This document shows positions 63,446-64,000 of a stretch of 64,000 bases of DNA, piece after piece (position 1 is the stretch's first letter; the number at the start of each line of letters is the position of its first letter). A program made the translations under genes and the position numbers. Source of the DNA: an uncultured Bacteroidota bacterium (GTDB taxonomy: Bacteria > Bacteroidota > Bacteroidia > Flavobacteriales > Flavobacteriaceae); the NCBI GenBank assembly GCA_902635965.1, contig CACPQA010000003.1, forward strand, positions 1-64,000, written 5' to 3'. A model generated the notes under the pieces. It saw only the letters and a list, made by a program, of their open reading frames with translations, made no database searches and had not been told where the DNA came from.

Positions 63446-64000
63446 AAGGAAAGAAAAAATATTTTTAGAGGTCGGATACAACAAATTACTTAAAGAAAAT
63501 AAACTGGATTATCTAATAAATTTATCTAATAGACTTGCAAAAATAGAATTTAACATTCAAACTAATTTTCTTGATGTCGATAAAGAAAACCTTCGAAATT
63601 GTTTAAAACAATTTTTAATCCAACGTAGATTATATACAGTTTTTAATTATAAAATTCTCCTAGCTTTAGGAAGAAAAGAAAATGTGTTAAAAATGGGTTT
63701 ACCAAAAAAATTTTTGGTTTATTTAGAAGAAAACGAAAAAATTAAATCAAATACCTTTTTGAACAAGGTTAGATGGAAAACATTTCTTTTTTATTGGTAT
63801 TTAGTTGGAAACTATTTTATTTTGAGTTTTTTTTTAAAAGGGATTAAACTTTTATTTAAAAGTCAAAGTGAATCAGATTATATTTACTTCGATAATCTTT
63901 CATCAAAAAGCTTACCAAAAAAAAACTCCAACACTATCATAGACTGGTATATAAAAAAAGAGGCTAAAAATAAAAATTTTATTATAACTCATAATGTATT
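63438..64000 (+). CDS. Partial gene at the right edge, unknown membrane-associated protein
   Basis: The ATG at 63438 overlaps the end of the PIG-L gene and the frame stays open to the window end (187 codons, no stop), so it is absent from the ORF track. The visible part begins MFKRKEKIFLEVGYNKLLKENK, has charged helices and then one hydrophobic helix (FYWYLVGNYFILSFFLKGIKLLF) near residue 120, followed by polar sequence. I do not recognise the family. Its position suggests a glycosyl or transfer function in the same operon. Confidence 0.8.
   Translation, partial: MFKRKEKIFLEVGYNKLLKENKLDYLINLSNRLAKIEFNIQTNFLDVDKENLRNCLKQFLIQRRLYTVFNYKILLALGRKENVLKMGLPKKFLVYLEENEKIKSNTFLNKVRWKTFLFYWYLVGNYFILSFFLKGIKLLFKSQSESDYIYFDNLSSKSLPKKNSNTIIDWYIKKEAKNKNFIITHNV

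Overview
This 64-kb window is AT-rich chromosomal DNA from a marine-type member of the Bacteroidota, most likely the Flavobacteriia. Evidence for this is the many short signal peptides ending in SQ/AQ, lipoproteins with SC-type lipoboxes, almost no Shine-Dalgarno sequences, A-rich leaders, TAnnTTTG promoter elements, and typical flavobacterial families (VPS10/BNR-repeat protein, ABC-permease/M1-peptidase fusion, DUF2490, KatG, WbqC, O-antigen ligase with TPRs). No rRNA, tRNA, insertion sequence, phage or CRISPR array was seen. Genus-level identity cannot be read from the sequence.

The first 43 kb is ordinary chromosome with short operons on both strands. Bases 65-9416 hold small membrane and secreted proteins of unknown function, a hydroxyacid dehydrogenase, an IgGFc-binding-like secreted protein, an exported RidA-like protein, a serine hydrolase and DoxX. 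Bases 9420-20239 hold a GH3 glycosidase, a pterin dehydratase, an ABC system whose permease is fused to an M1 peptidase, a DUF1643 protein and a D-aminoacylase-like lipoprotein. Bases 20325-27717 hold KatG, a DUF2490 gene that lacks a normal start codon (absent from the ORF track), an SDR/cupin pair, nitronate monooxygenase, an HxlR regulator with two inverted-repeat operator candidates, a DUF1295 enzyme and a SOUL protein. Bases 27714-43020 hold a sortilin/BNR-like protein, two exported metallopeptidases, a GH65 phosphorylase/beta-phosphoglucomutase/RNase H-like operon, and sodium-coupled transporters for amino acids, an unknown solute and nucleosides.

From 43.2 kb the window changes to cell-surface functions. 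A strong consensus promoter drives a 743-residue Thr/Ala/Ser-rich lipoprotein with an N-terminal coiled coil. An O-antigen ligase/TPR protein and UDP-glucose dehydrogenase follow. From 49.4 kb to the right edge runs one tightly packed, repeatedly overlapping operon of at least 14 genes that starts with a winged-helix regulator. It contains a recognisable pseudaminic-acid-type nonulosonic acid route: PseB, PseC (fused to an RmlD-like reductase), PseH, a SpsF/PseF-type cytidylyltransferase, PseG and a NeuB/PseI synthase. It also carries an unusual set of modifying enzymes: an aldo/keto reductase, a class III aminotransferase, an FAD-type oxidoreductase, two methyltransferase domains, one of them fused to a sugar-formyltransferase-like domain, a WbqC protein and a PIG-L deacetylase. 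The best candidate for something undescribed here is this operon: I infer that it makes a formylated and/or methylated nonulosonic acid derivative for a surface glycan.

Genes not in the ORF track that I add are a 42-aa lipoprotein (8516-8644), DUF2490 (22672-23388), a 53-aa two-helix membrane protein (42859-43020), a possible 40-aa membrane peptide (33656-33778), an outer-membrane-protein remnant (12743-12886) and a partial gene at the right edge (63438-64000).
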